Assembly: GCF_024138395.1 (NCBI RefSeq)
Contig: NZ_JAMYDU010000018.1
Span: 42,749-106,748 of the forward strand
DNA: 64,000 nt
Direction: 5' to 3'
Source of the DNA: Pseudomonas mandelii
GTDB lineage: Bacteria > Pseudomonadota > Gammaproteobacteria > Pseudomonadales > Pseudomonadaceae
How positions within the stretch are numbered: the first letter of the stretch is position 1; the number at the start of each line of letters is the position of its first letter. This document shows, in pieces, positions 42,405-50,638 of this stretch. Made by a program: the position numbers and the translations under genes. The notes below the pieces were generated by a model that did not search any database, was not told the origin of the DNA, and worked only from the letters and a program-made list of their open reading frames with translations.

Positions 42405-43508
42405 ATGGATTATCCAAAAAGCGTCCCCAGTGTCGGACTGGTCAATGGACGGTTTGTCGATGAAAATCCGGTGGCCGGTTCGCCTGGGTCGTTGATTCCA
42501 GCGGTGTGGGGCAATGCCGTTACGCAGGAGATTTTGAGTGTGGTGACTGGCGCCGGAATGGCGCCGGTGGAGGCGGACACGGGACAGTTGTTGAAGGCGA
42601 TCCAGGCGATTATCGGTGTGAGCAGTCCGATGCGTTCGGTGGTGACCCGGCTAGCGGCATCGAAGCTGCTGGCGCCGGAAGAGCTCGGTCTGGTGCTGAT
42701 TGATGCGAGCCCCGGTTCGACCACAATCGCTCTTCCACCGGCTAACGCTGCAATGGGCATTCGTGACGTCATTCTTCGACGTGTCGACAACAGTGGTAAC
42801 CGCCTGGTCATCCAGGCTGCGGGCACAGACCGAATCAGATTCCATACCCATCTTTCAGCGGTTGGCTATCCATTTCTGGTGTTGATGGGCAGCGGCGACT
42901 GGTGGCATCTGCGCAGCGATGGCGCCGGCAGTTGGTGGCCGGTGGGGCGCTTTGATAACACGCCGTTGGGTCGACCGTTTTTTGAAACGACTCTACAAAT
43001 GAACCCTGGCGGCTATGGCGCTCTCAACGGGAATGTCCTGGTTCGCAGCGAATGGCCGTGGCTATGGGATCACGCGCAATCATCGGGTGCGTTGACGACT
43101 GAGGCGGCAAGGGGGGGCAAGGAGGGTGGCTGGACATCTGCAGATGGCGCGCTGAACTTCCGGATTCCAGAGGCCCGAGGGGAGTTCCTTCGCGTGCTGG
43201 ACGAATCCCGGGGCGTGGATGTGGCGCGCGCATTAGGAAGTAGCCAGATCCACACGCTTCAGAAGCATAACCACTTCCTTCCCACCACCGCGGGCAGCTC
43301 AATCAGTCCCGCCTCAAGTATTCCTGACGGGATGTGGGATGTTGCACATGATGTTAATTGCGCCCCGACCAATACGACTGTTGCTACCACTTATCCCAAT
43401 CCCGCGTTCGATGGTGGAGTCGAAGGCAGCATTGGGACTATGGGTACATTTTCCGCTGAAACCCGCCCACGAAACATTGCCTATCCAGGCCGAATCAAAT
43501 TGATTTGA
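42405..43508 (+). CDS. Tail 2: fibre 2
   Basis: The 367-residue fibre has the shared N-terminus (MDYPKSVPSVGLVNGRFVDE). Its C-terminus is a collar-type tip: LNFRIPEARGEFLRVLDESR, RGVDVARALGSSQIH and AETRPRNIAYPG. This tip is clearly related to that of the tail-1 fibre (FRLPESRGEFLRGWD, RGVDAGRTIGS, EARPRNMAV), although the particle-binding domains are unrelated. The gene starts 127 bases after fibre 1's chaperone. Confidence 0.9.
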   Translation: MDYPKSVPSVGLVNGRFVDENPVAGSPGSLIPAVWGNAVTQEILSVVTGAGMAPVEADTGQLLKAIQAIIGVSSPMRSVVTRLAASKLLAPEELGLVLIDASPGSTTIALPPANAAMGIRDVILRRVDNSGNRLVIQAAGTDRIRFHTHLSAVGYPFLVLMGSGDWWHLRSDGAGSWWPVGRFDNTPLGRPFFETTLQMNPGGYGALNGNVLVRSEWPWLWDHAQSSGALTTEAARGGKEGGWTSADGALNFRIPEARGEFLRVLDESRGVDVARALGSSQIHTLQKHNHFLPTTAGSSISPASSIPDGMWDVAHDVNCAPTNTTVATTYPNPAFDGGVEGSIGTMGTFSAETRPRNIAYPGRIKLI

Positions 43509-43515
43509 GGTGTAT

Positions 43516-44076
43516 ATGTTTAATTATTTGATCGATGAAAGTGGCGCCTTGTCTGGTCCTGTGGAGTTTCCGGTTGTTCCGGGTATCGGCGTGCAGTTGC
43601 CCAGTAATGCCCTCACGCTGGGAATCGAGCTGTCCAAAGTGCCCGTTGCTCATACTTGGGCGTTTGTAGACGGCGCGCTGCAACTTCAAGCCGATTATCG
43701 GGGCGATGTTTTTCGCACGGACACCGGCTTTAGAGAAACCTGGGTAGAACTGGGTGATTTGCCGGATGGCTATACGACTCAGGTTTGGCCGGGGGCTTAC
43801 CATCGTTGGGTTAATGATGCGTGGGCGTTAGATGAAAAGGCTCACTTGGCCGATCTTGAACGCCAGGTACTTACGAAACGAGACACCCTGCTGCGTGATG
43901 CCGTTGTGCGTATAGCCCCGCTTCAATATGCCGAAGATATCGGTGATGCCACTCACGATGAGCAACTGGCGTTGATGGAATGGAAACTCTACAGCGTTGA
44001 GTTGAATCGCCTTGAACGGCAAGCAAACTTTCCTGCAGAGATCGACTGGCCTCAGGTTCCAGGCTCGACAGAGTAA
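43516..44076 (+). CDS. Tail 2: fibre 2 chaperone
   Basis: The 186-residue protein starts MFNYLIDESGALSGPVEFP, seven bases after the fibre 2 stop, with GAGGTG as a ribosome-binding site; a GTG two codons upstream is possible. The C-terminal half (RDTLLRDAVVRIAPLQYAED, DEQLALMEWKLYSVELNRLE) has the helical form of phage tail-fibre assembly proteins. It is the partner of fibre 2 by position. Confidence 0.8.
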   Translation: MFNYLIDESGALSGPVEFPVVPGIGVQLPSNALTLGIELSKVPVAHTWAFVDGALQLQADYRGDVFRTDTGFRETWVELGDLPDGYTTQVWPGAYHRWVNDAWALDEKAHLADLERQVLTKRDTLLRDAVVRIAPLQYAEDIGDATHDEQLALMEWKLYSVELNRLERQANFPAEIDWPQVPGSTE

Positions 44077-44119
44077 CTGCATTGCCTGTGTTTATGCCCT
44101 TCAACTTGAGTAGATCAAA

Positions 44120-45331
44120 ATGGACTATCCAAAAAGCGTCCCCAGTGCAGGACTGGTCAACGGTAGATTTGCCGATGAAAACCCGATAGCCGGAACTCCC
44201 GGCTCCCTGATTCCAGCCAGTTGGGGTAATAGCGTCACCCAGGAAATTCTCAACGCCATCACCGCCGCGGGGCTGATGCCTTCCGAGAATCAAACTGATC
44301 AGTTGAGCCTGGCCATTAAAGAGTTGGCCAAACTCGACCCACAACAGAATTTTCCGGTGCAGGTTTATCGCAAGAACCTGGTGATTAACGGCAACTTCGA
44401 TATCTGGCAGCGCGGTGCGGTTAACTTGGGGCCTTACACCGGTGCTTATATCGCGGACCGTTTTCGTTGCGACTGGAACGGAAACGCCGGGGTGAATATT
44501 TCCCGGCAGAGCTTTGCGCTGGGTCAGGGCGAGGTGCCCAATGAGCCCCGTTACTTTATGCGTTGGCAACAAATCACTGCGGGAGTTGGCGCCAGCGTGC
44601 ATAAAGTTTCCCAGGCTATCGAGTCAGTCAGGACCTTGGCGGGGAAAACCGCGACACTGACGTTCTGGGCCAAGGCCGACACGGTGCGTCAACTCAATGT
44701 GACTGTCGCGCAGTATTTCGGAGCGGGCGGTAGTGTGGATACCGTGACGCCGGTTGGCAGCTTTCAACTCAAAACTTCCTGGACCCGATACAGCGCGACG
44801 ATTCAAGTACCGTCCTTGACGGGCAAAACGTTGGGAAGTAGTGGCAATGACTTTCTGCGGCTCTCCTTCGACCTGCCCTTGAATGTTTTGCAGGTGATAG
44901 ACCTGGCGCAGATCCAGTTGGAAGAGGGGCGGGTGTCGACGCCGTTCGAGCTCCGCAGCCCTGGCGATGAATTGATGTTGTGCCAACGTTATTACGAAAA
45001 AACCTACAGCCAGGATCTACCACCAGGAAGCATGACAGGTCCCTACGGCGCTCTGATCTCCACCGTGAGACAGGGGCAAACGGGATTTGCCTCACAGCCC
45101 ATGGCTCAGTGGACCTTCAAGGTTGAGAAGAGAGCTGTTCCAAGTTTCAGTCTGTTTACCACTACGCCGAAAGGAGTCGCAGGGCAGTGGCGTTCCGGGA
45201 GCGATGAAGTCTCATCGGGTAATGCTCGAGTTCTTGGGGCTTCGACGCGCGGCGTCTGGGTCGATAACTCTGATATTGGCGTCATTACACAGTCTTACTA
45301 CATCCACGCCACTGCCGATGCCGAACTTTAA
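44120..45331 (+). CDS. Tail 2: fibre 3
   Basis: The 403-residue fibre again begins MDYPKSVPSAGLVNGRFADE. Its C-terminal part is of a third type: NLVINGNFDIWQRG, TLTFWAKAD, LDLAQIQLEEGRVSTPFELRS-like stretch and LMLCQRYYEKTY. These features are found in many phage tail proteins with a jelly-roll carbohydrate-binding domain. It therefore should recognise a different glycan from fibres 1 and 2. Confidence 0.9.
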   Translation: MDYPKSVPSAGLVNGRFADENPIAGTPGSLIPASWGNSVTQEILNAITAAGLMPSENQTDQLSLAIKELAKLDPQQNFPVQVYRKNLVINGNFDIWQRGAVNLGPYTGAYIADRFRCDWNGNAGVNISRQSFALGQGEVPNEPRYFMRWQQITAGVGASVHKVSQAIESVRTLAGKTATLTFWAKADTVRQLNVTVAQYFGAGGSVDTVTPVGSFQLKTSWTRYSATIQVPSLTGKTLGSSGNDFLRLSFDLPLNVLQVIDLAQIQLEEGRVSTPFELRSPGDELMLCQRYYEKTYSQDLPPGSMTGPYGALISTVRQGQTGFASQPMAQWTFKVEKRAVPSFSLFTTTPKGVAGQWRSGSDEVSSGNARVLGASTRGVWVDNSDIGVITQSYYIHATADAEL

Positions 45332-45344
45332 GGAGGCCATTTTC

Positions 45345-45731
45345 ATGAACTATCAACTCACTGAAGATCCGGACACGGTCATCCGTCTGCCTGACAGGGC
45401 AACCGTTCCTCTACATCACCGCTTCTGGGATGAATACCAGCAATGGCTGGCGAGCGGTGGCGTGCCGCTGCCTGCAATCCTGGCAGGTGCTCCAGAGGCA
45501 GTTGCCCGAGCCTGGCGGGACCAGGAACTGGCCGCCAGCCAATGGCTGGTCGACCGTGATCGCGATGAGCACGAGGCCGGTACTCCGATGACTTTGAGCC
45601 GCGATCAATATCATGACTTGCTCGATTACCGGCAGGACCTGCGCGACTGGCCCTCGCTTGCCAGCTTTCCAAAAGACGCCAGCAAACCCTTGGCGCCGGT
45701 ATGGTTAAGAACAATGGCCAATGGAACATGA
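45345..45731 (+). CDS. Tail 2: fibre 3 chaperone (phage tail assembly chaperone family)
   Basis: The 128-residue protein starts MNYQLTEDPDTVIRLPDR after a perfect AAGGAGG. It resembles the short 'phage tail assembly chaperone' family, with YQQWLASGGVPLPA and a closing LAPVWLRTM. It follows fibre 3 by 13 bases and is followed at once by the endolysin. Confidence 0.82.
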   Translation: MNYQLTEDPDTVIRLPDRATVPLHHRFWDEYQQWLASGGVPLPAILAGAPEAVARAWRDQELAASQWLVDRDRDEHEAGTPMTLSRDQYHDLLDYRQDLRDWPSLASFPKDASKPLAPVWLRTMANGT

Positions 45732-45734
45732 CTC

Positions 45735-46298
45735 ATGCCTCTCACTTCAGCGCAGTTGCAACAAATTTTTTCCAACGCCCGCTCCCAAGCGGGCGTTTTC
45801 ATTTCCGCCCTGAACACCGCCATGTCTCACCGCAACATCAACACCCCCAAACGCATCGCCGCCTTCCTCGCGCAAGTCGGTCACGAGTCGGGGCAGTTTC
45901 AGTACGTGCGTGAACTGGGCAGTGACCAATACCTGAGCAAATACGACACCGGCACACTGGCGGCTCGTTTGGGTAATACCCGTGAGCCTGACGGCGACGG
46001 CCAAAAGTACCGCGGTCGAGGCCTGATCCAGATCACCGGTCGCGACAATTACCACCAATGCAGTCTCGGGCTGTTCGGCGATGATCGTTTGTTATTTTTG
46101 CCTGAACTGCTGGAAAAACCCCAATGGGCCGCCGAATCAGCCGCCTGGTTCTGGCAACAAAACGGCCTTAACGAACTGGCCGACCGCGATCAGTTCAACA
46201 GCATCACTCGCCGCATCAACGGCGGCCTGAACGGTTTGCAGGATCGCTTGCAACTCTGGGCGCGAGCGAGGGCGGTGTTATGCCAGCCTTCGGTCTGA
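45735..46298 (+). CDS. Endolysin, GH19 family (chitinase-like lysozyme)
   Basis: This enzyme cuts the peptidoglycan to release tailocins. The 187-residue protein has the GH19 motifs AAFLAQVGHESGQFQYVREL (catalytic Glu) and KYRGRGLIQITGRDNY. It has no signal peptide, so it needs the holin at 17781. It overlaps the spanin gene by 19 bases. R-pyocin clusters use the same endolysin type. Confidence 0.93.
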   Translation: MPLTSAQLQQIFSNARSQAGVFISALNTAMSHRNINTPKRIAAFLAQVGHESGQFQYVRELGSDQYLSKYDTGTLAARLGNTREPDGDGQKYRGRGLIQITGRDNYHQCSLGLFGDDRLLFLPELLEKPQWAAESAAWFWQQNGLNELADRDQFNSITRRINGGLNGLQDRLQLWARARAVLCQPSV

Positions 46299-46798
46299 TC
46301 GGCTGGCGATTGATCGGTCTGCTGGTGCTGGCCGGTTGTTCGGCGGCATTGGCCTGGCAGTTTCAGGATTGGCGCTACGGCCGCCAACTGGCGGAGCAGG
46401 CCAGGCTGCACGCCGAAACCTTTAATCAACTGACTCTGGCCGTTGCCACCCAGCAACAGGCCGAGCAGGACAAGCGCCTGGCTCTGGAACAACGGCTGTC
46501 GGCCAGTGAACAAACCCATTATCGAGCGCTTAGCGATGCCGAACGTGATCAAGGTCGCCTGCGCGATCGTCTTGCCACTGCTGATGTGCGCCTGTCAGTC
46601 CTCCTCGATGCCCATGACGCTGCCTCAACCTGTGCAGTGCCAGCCGCCTCCGGCGCCGGCGGCGTGGATCATGGCGCCCCGCGAGCCCGACTTGACCCGG
46701 CGCATGCTCAGCGAATTATCGCCATCACCGACGCAGGCGACCGCGGACTGATTGCCCTGCAGGCGTGTCAGGCCTATGTCAGAGCCCTCGCTCGCTAA
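46280..46798 (+). CDS. i-spanin, Rz-like
   Basis: The inner-membrane spanin disrupts the outer membrane in the last lysis step. The 172-residue protein has one N-terminal membrane anchor (about 8-27, GWRLIGLLVLAGCSAALAW) followed by a periplasmic coiled coil rich in Gln, Glu and Arg (about 30-105). An Rz1 gene is nested inside in the +1 frame. It is the last gene of the tailocin locus. Confidence 0.88.
   Translation: MPAFGLIGWRLIGLLVLAGCSAALAWQFQDWRYGRQLAEQARLHAETFNQLTLAVATQQQAEQDKRLALEQRLSASEQTHYRALSDAERDQGRLRDRLATADVRLSVLLDAHDAASTCAVPAASGAGGVDHGAPRARLDPAHAQRIIAITDAGDRGLIALQACQAYVRALAR
46536..46751 (+). CDS. o-spanin lipoprotein, Rz1-like, nested inside Rz
   Basis: The 71-residue protein lies wholly within the Rz gene in another frame. 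It starts MPNVIKVACAIVLPLLMCAC, a lipoprotein signal with the acceptor Cys after CA, and continues with the proline-rich stretch LPQPVQCQPPPAPAAW typical of Rz1. Nested Rz/Rz1 pairs are well known in phages. The other cysteine in LMCAC makes the exact processing site uncertain. Confidence 0.82.
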   Translation: MPNVIKVACAIVLPLLMCACQSSSMPMTLPQPVQCQPPPAPAAWIMAPREPDLTRRMLSELSPSPTQATAD

Positions 46799-46878
46799 CA
46801 TTTTGATCGATCCTGAACCTTGCAAGCGTGATCGGCTCGTGTACGGTAGGTCTCATTCCGCTCGATCAGGAGAGAGCC

Positions 46879-47379
46879 GTGAAAGATATCACTCAGCTGG
46901 CCGCTGAACTTGGCAGGCGCTTGCAGGTTCTCAATGCCCACGTCACCACCGCCGAATCCTGTACCGGTGGCGGGATTGCCGAGGCGATCACCCGTATTCC
47001 AGGGAGTTCGGCGTGGTTTGAGGCCGGTTATGTCACGTACTCCAATCGCCAGAAAACCCAGCAATTGAATGTCCCGGCCCAATTGTTTGAAACAGTGGGG
47101 GCAGTCAGCCGCGAGGTGGTTGAAGCCATGGTCCGCGGCGCGCAGGAAAAAAGCCGGGCGCGTTTTGCCGTGGCGGTTAGCGGTGTGGCCGGGCCGGATG
47201 GCGGTTCGCCGGGCAAGCCCGTGGGCACGGTGTGGCTGGCCTGGGGCATTGGTGAGCAGGTGTTCAGCGAGGTGCAGTACTTTCCCGGTAACCGTGACGA
47301 GGTCCGCCGACAAACGGTGAAGGCCGCGCTAGAGGGGCTGCTGCGACATGCCGCTGGAGAAATCTCAAATCAGGGGTAG
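46879..47379 (+). CDS. pncC: Nicotinamide-nucleotide amidase / CinA C-terminal domain protein
   Basis: The protein deamidates NMN to NaMN in pyridine nucleotide recycling. It consists only of the CinA C-terminal domain: TTAESCTGGGIAEAIT with the nucleophile region, and AVSGVAGPDGGSPGKPVGTV. I start at GTG 46879, preceded by AGGAGAG, giving 166 residues, normal for this form; a frame extension upstream overlaps spanin-end sequence. It is often called cinA and marks the right border of the tailocin insertion. Confidence 0.93.
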   Translation: MKDITQLAAELGRRLQVLNAHVTTAESCTGGGIAEAITRIPGSSAWFEAGYVTYSNRQKTQQLNVPAQLFETVGAVSREVVEAMVRGAQEKSRARFAVAVSGVAGPDGGSPGKPVGTVWLAWGIGEQVFSEVQYFPGNRDEVRRQTVKAALEGLLRHAAGEISNQG

Positions 47380-47406
47380 GCGATCCTGAAACGCTGTGGA
47401 ATAATA

Positions 47407-47422
47407 CTGGCTACTTATACAG
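47407..47422 (+). promoter_or_regulatory. LexA (SOS) box of recA
   Basis: CTGGCTACTTATACAG has the CTG-N10-CAG form of the gammaproteobacterial LexA box and lies 41 bases before the recA start. It implies DNA-damage induction of recA, which also should trigger cleavage of the tailocin repressor. Confidence 0.85.
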
Positions 47423-47462
47423 GTGTTGGCCGTCAGGCCTTATTGATTACGTGAGGACTTTA

Positions 47463-48515
47463 ATGGACGACAACAAGAAGAAAGCCTTGGCTGCGGCCCT
47501 GGGTCAGATCGAACGTCAATTCGGCAAGGGTGCCGTAATGCGTATGGGCGATCAGGACCGTCAGGCGATCCCGGCCATTTCCACTGGCTCTCTGGGTCTG
47601 GACATCGCGCTCGGCATTGGCGGTCTGCCAAAAGGCCGTATCGTTGAGATCTACGGTCCTGAATCCTCCGGTAAAACCACCCTGACACTGTCGGTGATCG
47701 CCCAGGCTCAAAAAGCCGGCGCGACCTGCGCATTCGTCGACGCCGAACACGCCCTCGATCCTGAGTACGCCGGCAAACTGGGCGTCAACGTCGACGACCT
47801 GCTGGTTTCCCAGCCGGATACCGGCGAGCAAGCCCTGGAAATCACCGACATGCTGGTGCGTTCCAACGCGGTTGACGTGATCATCGTCGACTCCGTGGCG
47901 GCTCTGGTGCCGAAGGCTGAAATCGAAGGCGAAATGGGCGACATGCACGTGGGCCTGCAAGCCCGTCTGATGTCCCAGGCGCTGCGTAAAATCACCGGTA
48001 ACATCAAGAACGCCAACTGCCTGGTGATCTTCATCAACCAGATCCGTATGAAAATCGGCGTGATGTTCGGCAGCCCGGAAACCACCACCGGTGGTAACGC
48101 GCTGAAGTTCTACGCATCGGTTCGTCTGGACATCCGTCGTACTGGCGCGGTGAAAGAAGGTGATGAAGTCGTTGGTAGCGAAACCCGCGTCAAAGTCGTG
48201 AAGAACAAAGTGGCTTCGCCGTTCCGTCAGGCCGAGTTCCAGATTCTTTATGGCAAGGGTATCTACCTCAACGGTGAGATGATCGACCTGGGTGTTCTGC
48301 ACGGTTTCGTCGAGAAATCCGGTGCATGGTATGCCTACGAAGGCACCAAGATCGGTCAGGGTAAGGCCAACTCGGCCAAGTTCCTGGCGGACAATCCGGA
48401 GATCGCCGCGAAACTTGAGAAGCAACTGCGTGACAAGTTGCTGACTCCAGCGCCGGACGTCAAAGCATCGCCAGTCAAAGAGACGGCTGATGACCTGGCT
48501 GACGCTGATATCTGA
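47463..48515 (+). CDS. recA: Recombinase RecA
   Basis: RecA performs strand exchange and, as a nucleoprotein filament, stimulates self-cleavage of LexA and LexA-like repressors. The 350-residue protein has Walker A GPESSGKTTL, the L1/L2 loops (VPKAEIEGEMGD; GSPETTTGGNALKF) and NQIRMKIGVMFG. The start MDDNKKKALAAAL is chosen over an ATG-like codon four codons upstream because it agrees with Pseudomonas RecA proteins. recX follows by eight bases. Confidence 0.98.
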   Translation: MDDNKKKALAAALGQIERQFGKGAVMRMGDQDRQAIPAISTGSLGLDIALGIGGLPKGRIVEIYGPESSGKTTLTLSVIAQAQKAGATCAFVDAEHALDPEYAGKLGVNVDDLLVSQPDTGEQALEITDMLVRSNAVDVIIVDSVAALVPKAEIEGEMGDMHVGLQARLMSQALRKITGNIKNANCLVIFINQIRMKIGVMFGSPETTTGGNALKFYASVRLDIRRTGAVKEGDEVVGSETRVKVVKNKVASPFRQAEFQILYGKGIYLNGEMIDLGVLHGFVEKSGAWYAYEGTKIGQGKANSAKFLADNPEIAAKLEKQLRDKLLTPAPDVKASPVKETADDLADADI

Positions 48516-48523
48516 TTGATCCG

Positions 48524-48991
48524 ATGACCGCCGTACTCGATACACTCGTCGCGGTGCGGCGAACCGCAATGGACCTGCTCGCGCGACGCGAGCACGGTCG
48601 AGTCGAGCTGACGCGTAAACTGCGTCAGCGCGGCGCCCTCCCTGAAATGATCGACACTGCACTCGACCGCTTGACGGAAGAGGGCCTGTTGTCCGAATCC
48701 CGTTATCTCGAGAGCTTTGTTTCCTACCGTGCCCGTTCCGGTTATGGCCCTTTGCGAATTCGTGAAGAGTTGAGCCAGCGCGGCCTGCAACGTACCGACA
48801 TCGAACTCGCTTTGCGCGAGAGCGGTATCAACTGGCAGGAACAACTGGAAGACACCTGGCGGCGCAAATTTGCTGGGCACCTACCGATAGATGCCCGGGA
48901 GCGTGCCAAACAGGGCAGGTTCCTGAGTTATCGGGGGTATTCCATGGAAATGATCAGCCGCTTGTTCAGCGGCCGAGGGATGGACGATTAA
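48524..48991 (+). CDS. recX: Regulatory protein RecX
   Basis: RecX caps RecA filaments and limits recombination and SOS. The 155-residue protein is made of three-helix repeats typical of the family, with ARREHGRVELTRKLRQRG at the start and GYGPLRIREELSQRGL in the centre. It is probably co-transcribed with recA, and a strong terminator follows. Confidence 0.95.
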   Translation: MTAVLDTLVAVRRTAMDLLARREHGRVELTRKLRQRGALPEMIDTALDRLTEEGLLSESRYLESFVSYRARSGYGPLRIREELSQRGLQRTDIELALRESGINWQEQLEDTWRRKFAGHLPIDARERAKQGRFLSYRGYSMEMISRLFSGRGMDD

Positions 48992-48993
48992 AT

Positions 48994-49028
48994 ACGGTCC
49001 GCTATTTCGATAGCGGGCCGTTTTTTTT
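48994..49028 (+). terminator. Strong intrinsic terminator after recX
   Basis: ACGGTCCGCTAT-TTCG-ATAGCGGGCCGT with a tetraloop and T8 ends the recA-recX unit. It lies between convergent genes. Confidence 0.92.
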
Positions 49029-49031
49029 GCT

Positions 49032-50150
49032 TCACGTCACCTTGAACGGCTCACGCGCGCGTTGTTGCGTCTGGGGTTTGGACTGGGCCCAGTTTTCCGG
49101 CAGGTTGATGTAATCCACCAATTCCCGCAGACGGCCATGATCACGGGCGTTGAAGGTGAAGGCCAGTCGTGCCAGATGGCTGAACTGTGCTTCGTCGTGC
49201 TCCTCACCGCTGTAGGCGTGCTGATGGAAATGATCGCTCAGGCACAGGTCGGCGAATGCCTCCTGCATGTGTTCAAGCGCCCGGTCGCTGAGTTTGTGGT
49301 TCATGCGAATCACGAACTGATGCTTGAGCCAGCGGCTGGAGTGGAAGTTGCTGTAGAACTGATTGATCTGCTCCACTGCCTCTTCGGCACTGTAGACCAG
49401 ACTCAACAGCTTCATGTCGGTTGGCAGGATGTAGCGATTTTCCTCCAGTTGATGGTGAATGAAGTCCAGCGCGCCTTGCCAGAACTTGCCGCCCGGCGCA
49501 TCCAGTAGCACCACGGGCACCAATGGGCTTTTGCCGGTCTGAATCAGGGTCAGCACTTCCAGCGCTTCATCCAGCGTACCGAAACCGCCTGGGCACAGGA
49601 CCAGCGCATCGGCTTCCTTGACGAAGAACAGTTTGCGAGTAAAGAAAAAGTGGAAGGGCAGTAGATTCCCGGTGCCATTGACCGTGGGATTGGCATGTTG
49701 CTCGAAGGGCAGGGTGATGTTGAATCCCAGGCTGTGTTCCAGGCCGGCGCCTTCGTGGGCCGCCGCCATGATGCCGCCACCGGCACCGGTGATAACCATC
49801 ATGTCCGAGCGCGCCAGAGCGGCGCCAAGCTCTCGGGCCAAACCATACAATGGGTGTTCAATCGGCGTGCGGGCCGAACCGAAAACGGTGACTTTGCGTC
49901 GCCCTTTGAACTGCTCCAGCACACGGAAGGCATGCTCGAGTTCGCGCAGGGTTTGCAGGGTGATCTTGGCATTCCAGCGGTTGTGATCTTCCTGGGCCAT
50001 GCGCAGCACAGTCAGGATCATGTCGCGGTAAATCGGGATGTTGGGGCTGTTGGGTGAAACCAGGTTGAGTTGTTCTTCGACCTTGCTGGTGAGGTCGTGG
50101 CCGCTTTCTTGAAAATGACGGCTCAGGAGGTCATTCGGTTGGTAAGGCAT
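49032..50150 (-). CDS. LOG-family (TIGR00730) nucleotide-binding protein, probable nucleosidase
   Basis: LOG-family proteins hydrolyse nucleoside monophosphates to base and ribose 5-phosphate, or have lysine-decarboxylase-like folds. The 372-residue protein has the Rossmann motifs VTVFGSARTP and ITGAGGGIMAAAHEGA and the family signature PGGFGTLDEALE. Extra N- and C-terminal regions make it longer than the about 190-residue LOG enzymes, more like the PpnN class, but I did not find enough to claim ppnN. Function is thus family-based. Confidence 0.82.
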   Translation of the reverse strand: MPYQPNDLLSRHFQESGHDLTSKVEEQLNLVSPNSPNIPIYRDMILTVLRMAQEDHNRWNAKITLQTLRELEHAFRVLEQFKGRRKVTVFGSARTPIEHPLYGLARELGAALARSDMMVITGAGGGIMAAAHEGAGLEHSLGFNITLPFEQHANPTVNGTGNLLPFHFFFTRKLFFVKEADALVLCPGGFGTLDEALEVLTLIQTGKSPLVPVVLLDAPGGKFWQGALDFIHHQLEENRYILPTDMKLLSLVYSAEEAVEQINQFYSNFHSSRWLKHQFVIRMNHKLSDRALEHMQEAFADLCLSDHFHQHAYSGEEHDEAQFSHLARLAFTFNARDHGRLRELVDYINLPENWAQSKPQTQQRAREPFKVT

Positions 50151-50638
50151 TCAACTTCTCCTTCTGCACAGAACCCTTGGCCCGACAAAACAGTTGTCGG
50201 CGCCGCGACACCCCTTGTGTCGCTGTCTGCCCAAGCCCTTGCCTGGGCGCTCCACCTGACTCAATTGCAATCGAGCCATCCATACGGGCTCTGCTTATCC
50301 CTTGAATGAAAGAAACGTTCGCACAATAAGACACGCAATGGGCAGCCCCTTTTCTGCCCCTGAAAAAAACAACGTGAACATTATGAATTTAGACCCTCGC
50401 AACGATTTGCGCTGCCTGATCATTGCGCCGCACAGTCTTTCCTGGCAATCGCTTATTAACCATTTGCAAGGGGCTTTCACCGCTCGTCTGAACGCAAGCC
50501 ATCTGTCCTGCGCTCTGATTTACTAAGTTACAGGTGTAACACGACAACCTTGCGTCAATGGCAGGACGCAACGTTCAAGCAATTCAGGGATTTATCGCGT
50601 GATCAACGACGATCAAGCGTGCAGGGAGGCGGTAAACC
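50151..50638. other. Gene-free 488-base interval
   Basis: Between the LOG-family gene and the small gene at 50639 I see no supported gene. A GCGACAC-CCCTT-GTGTCGC hairpin lies at 50205-50223. One 74-codon frame (50302-50526) has no good start signal or recognisable features. The interval probably holds promoters for the flanking genes. Confidence 0.5.

Noticed and set aside
16514..46798. Intact prophage
   Set aside because: No integrase, terminase, portal, capsid, head-tail or replication genes; only tail and lysis genes under one repressor, thus tailocins.
50302..50526. 74-codon open frame in the interval after the LOG-family gene
   Set aside because: No ribosome-binding site, no recognisable sequence, and composition unlike neighbouring genes.
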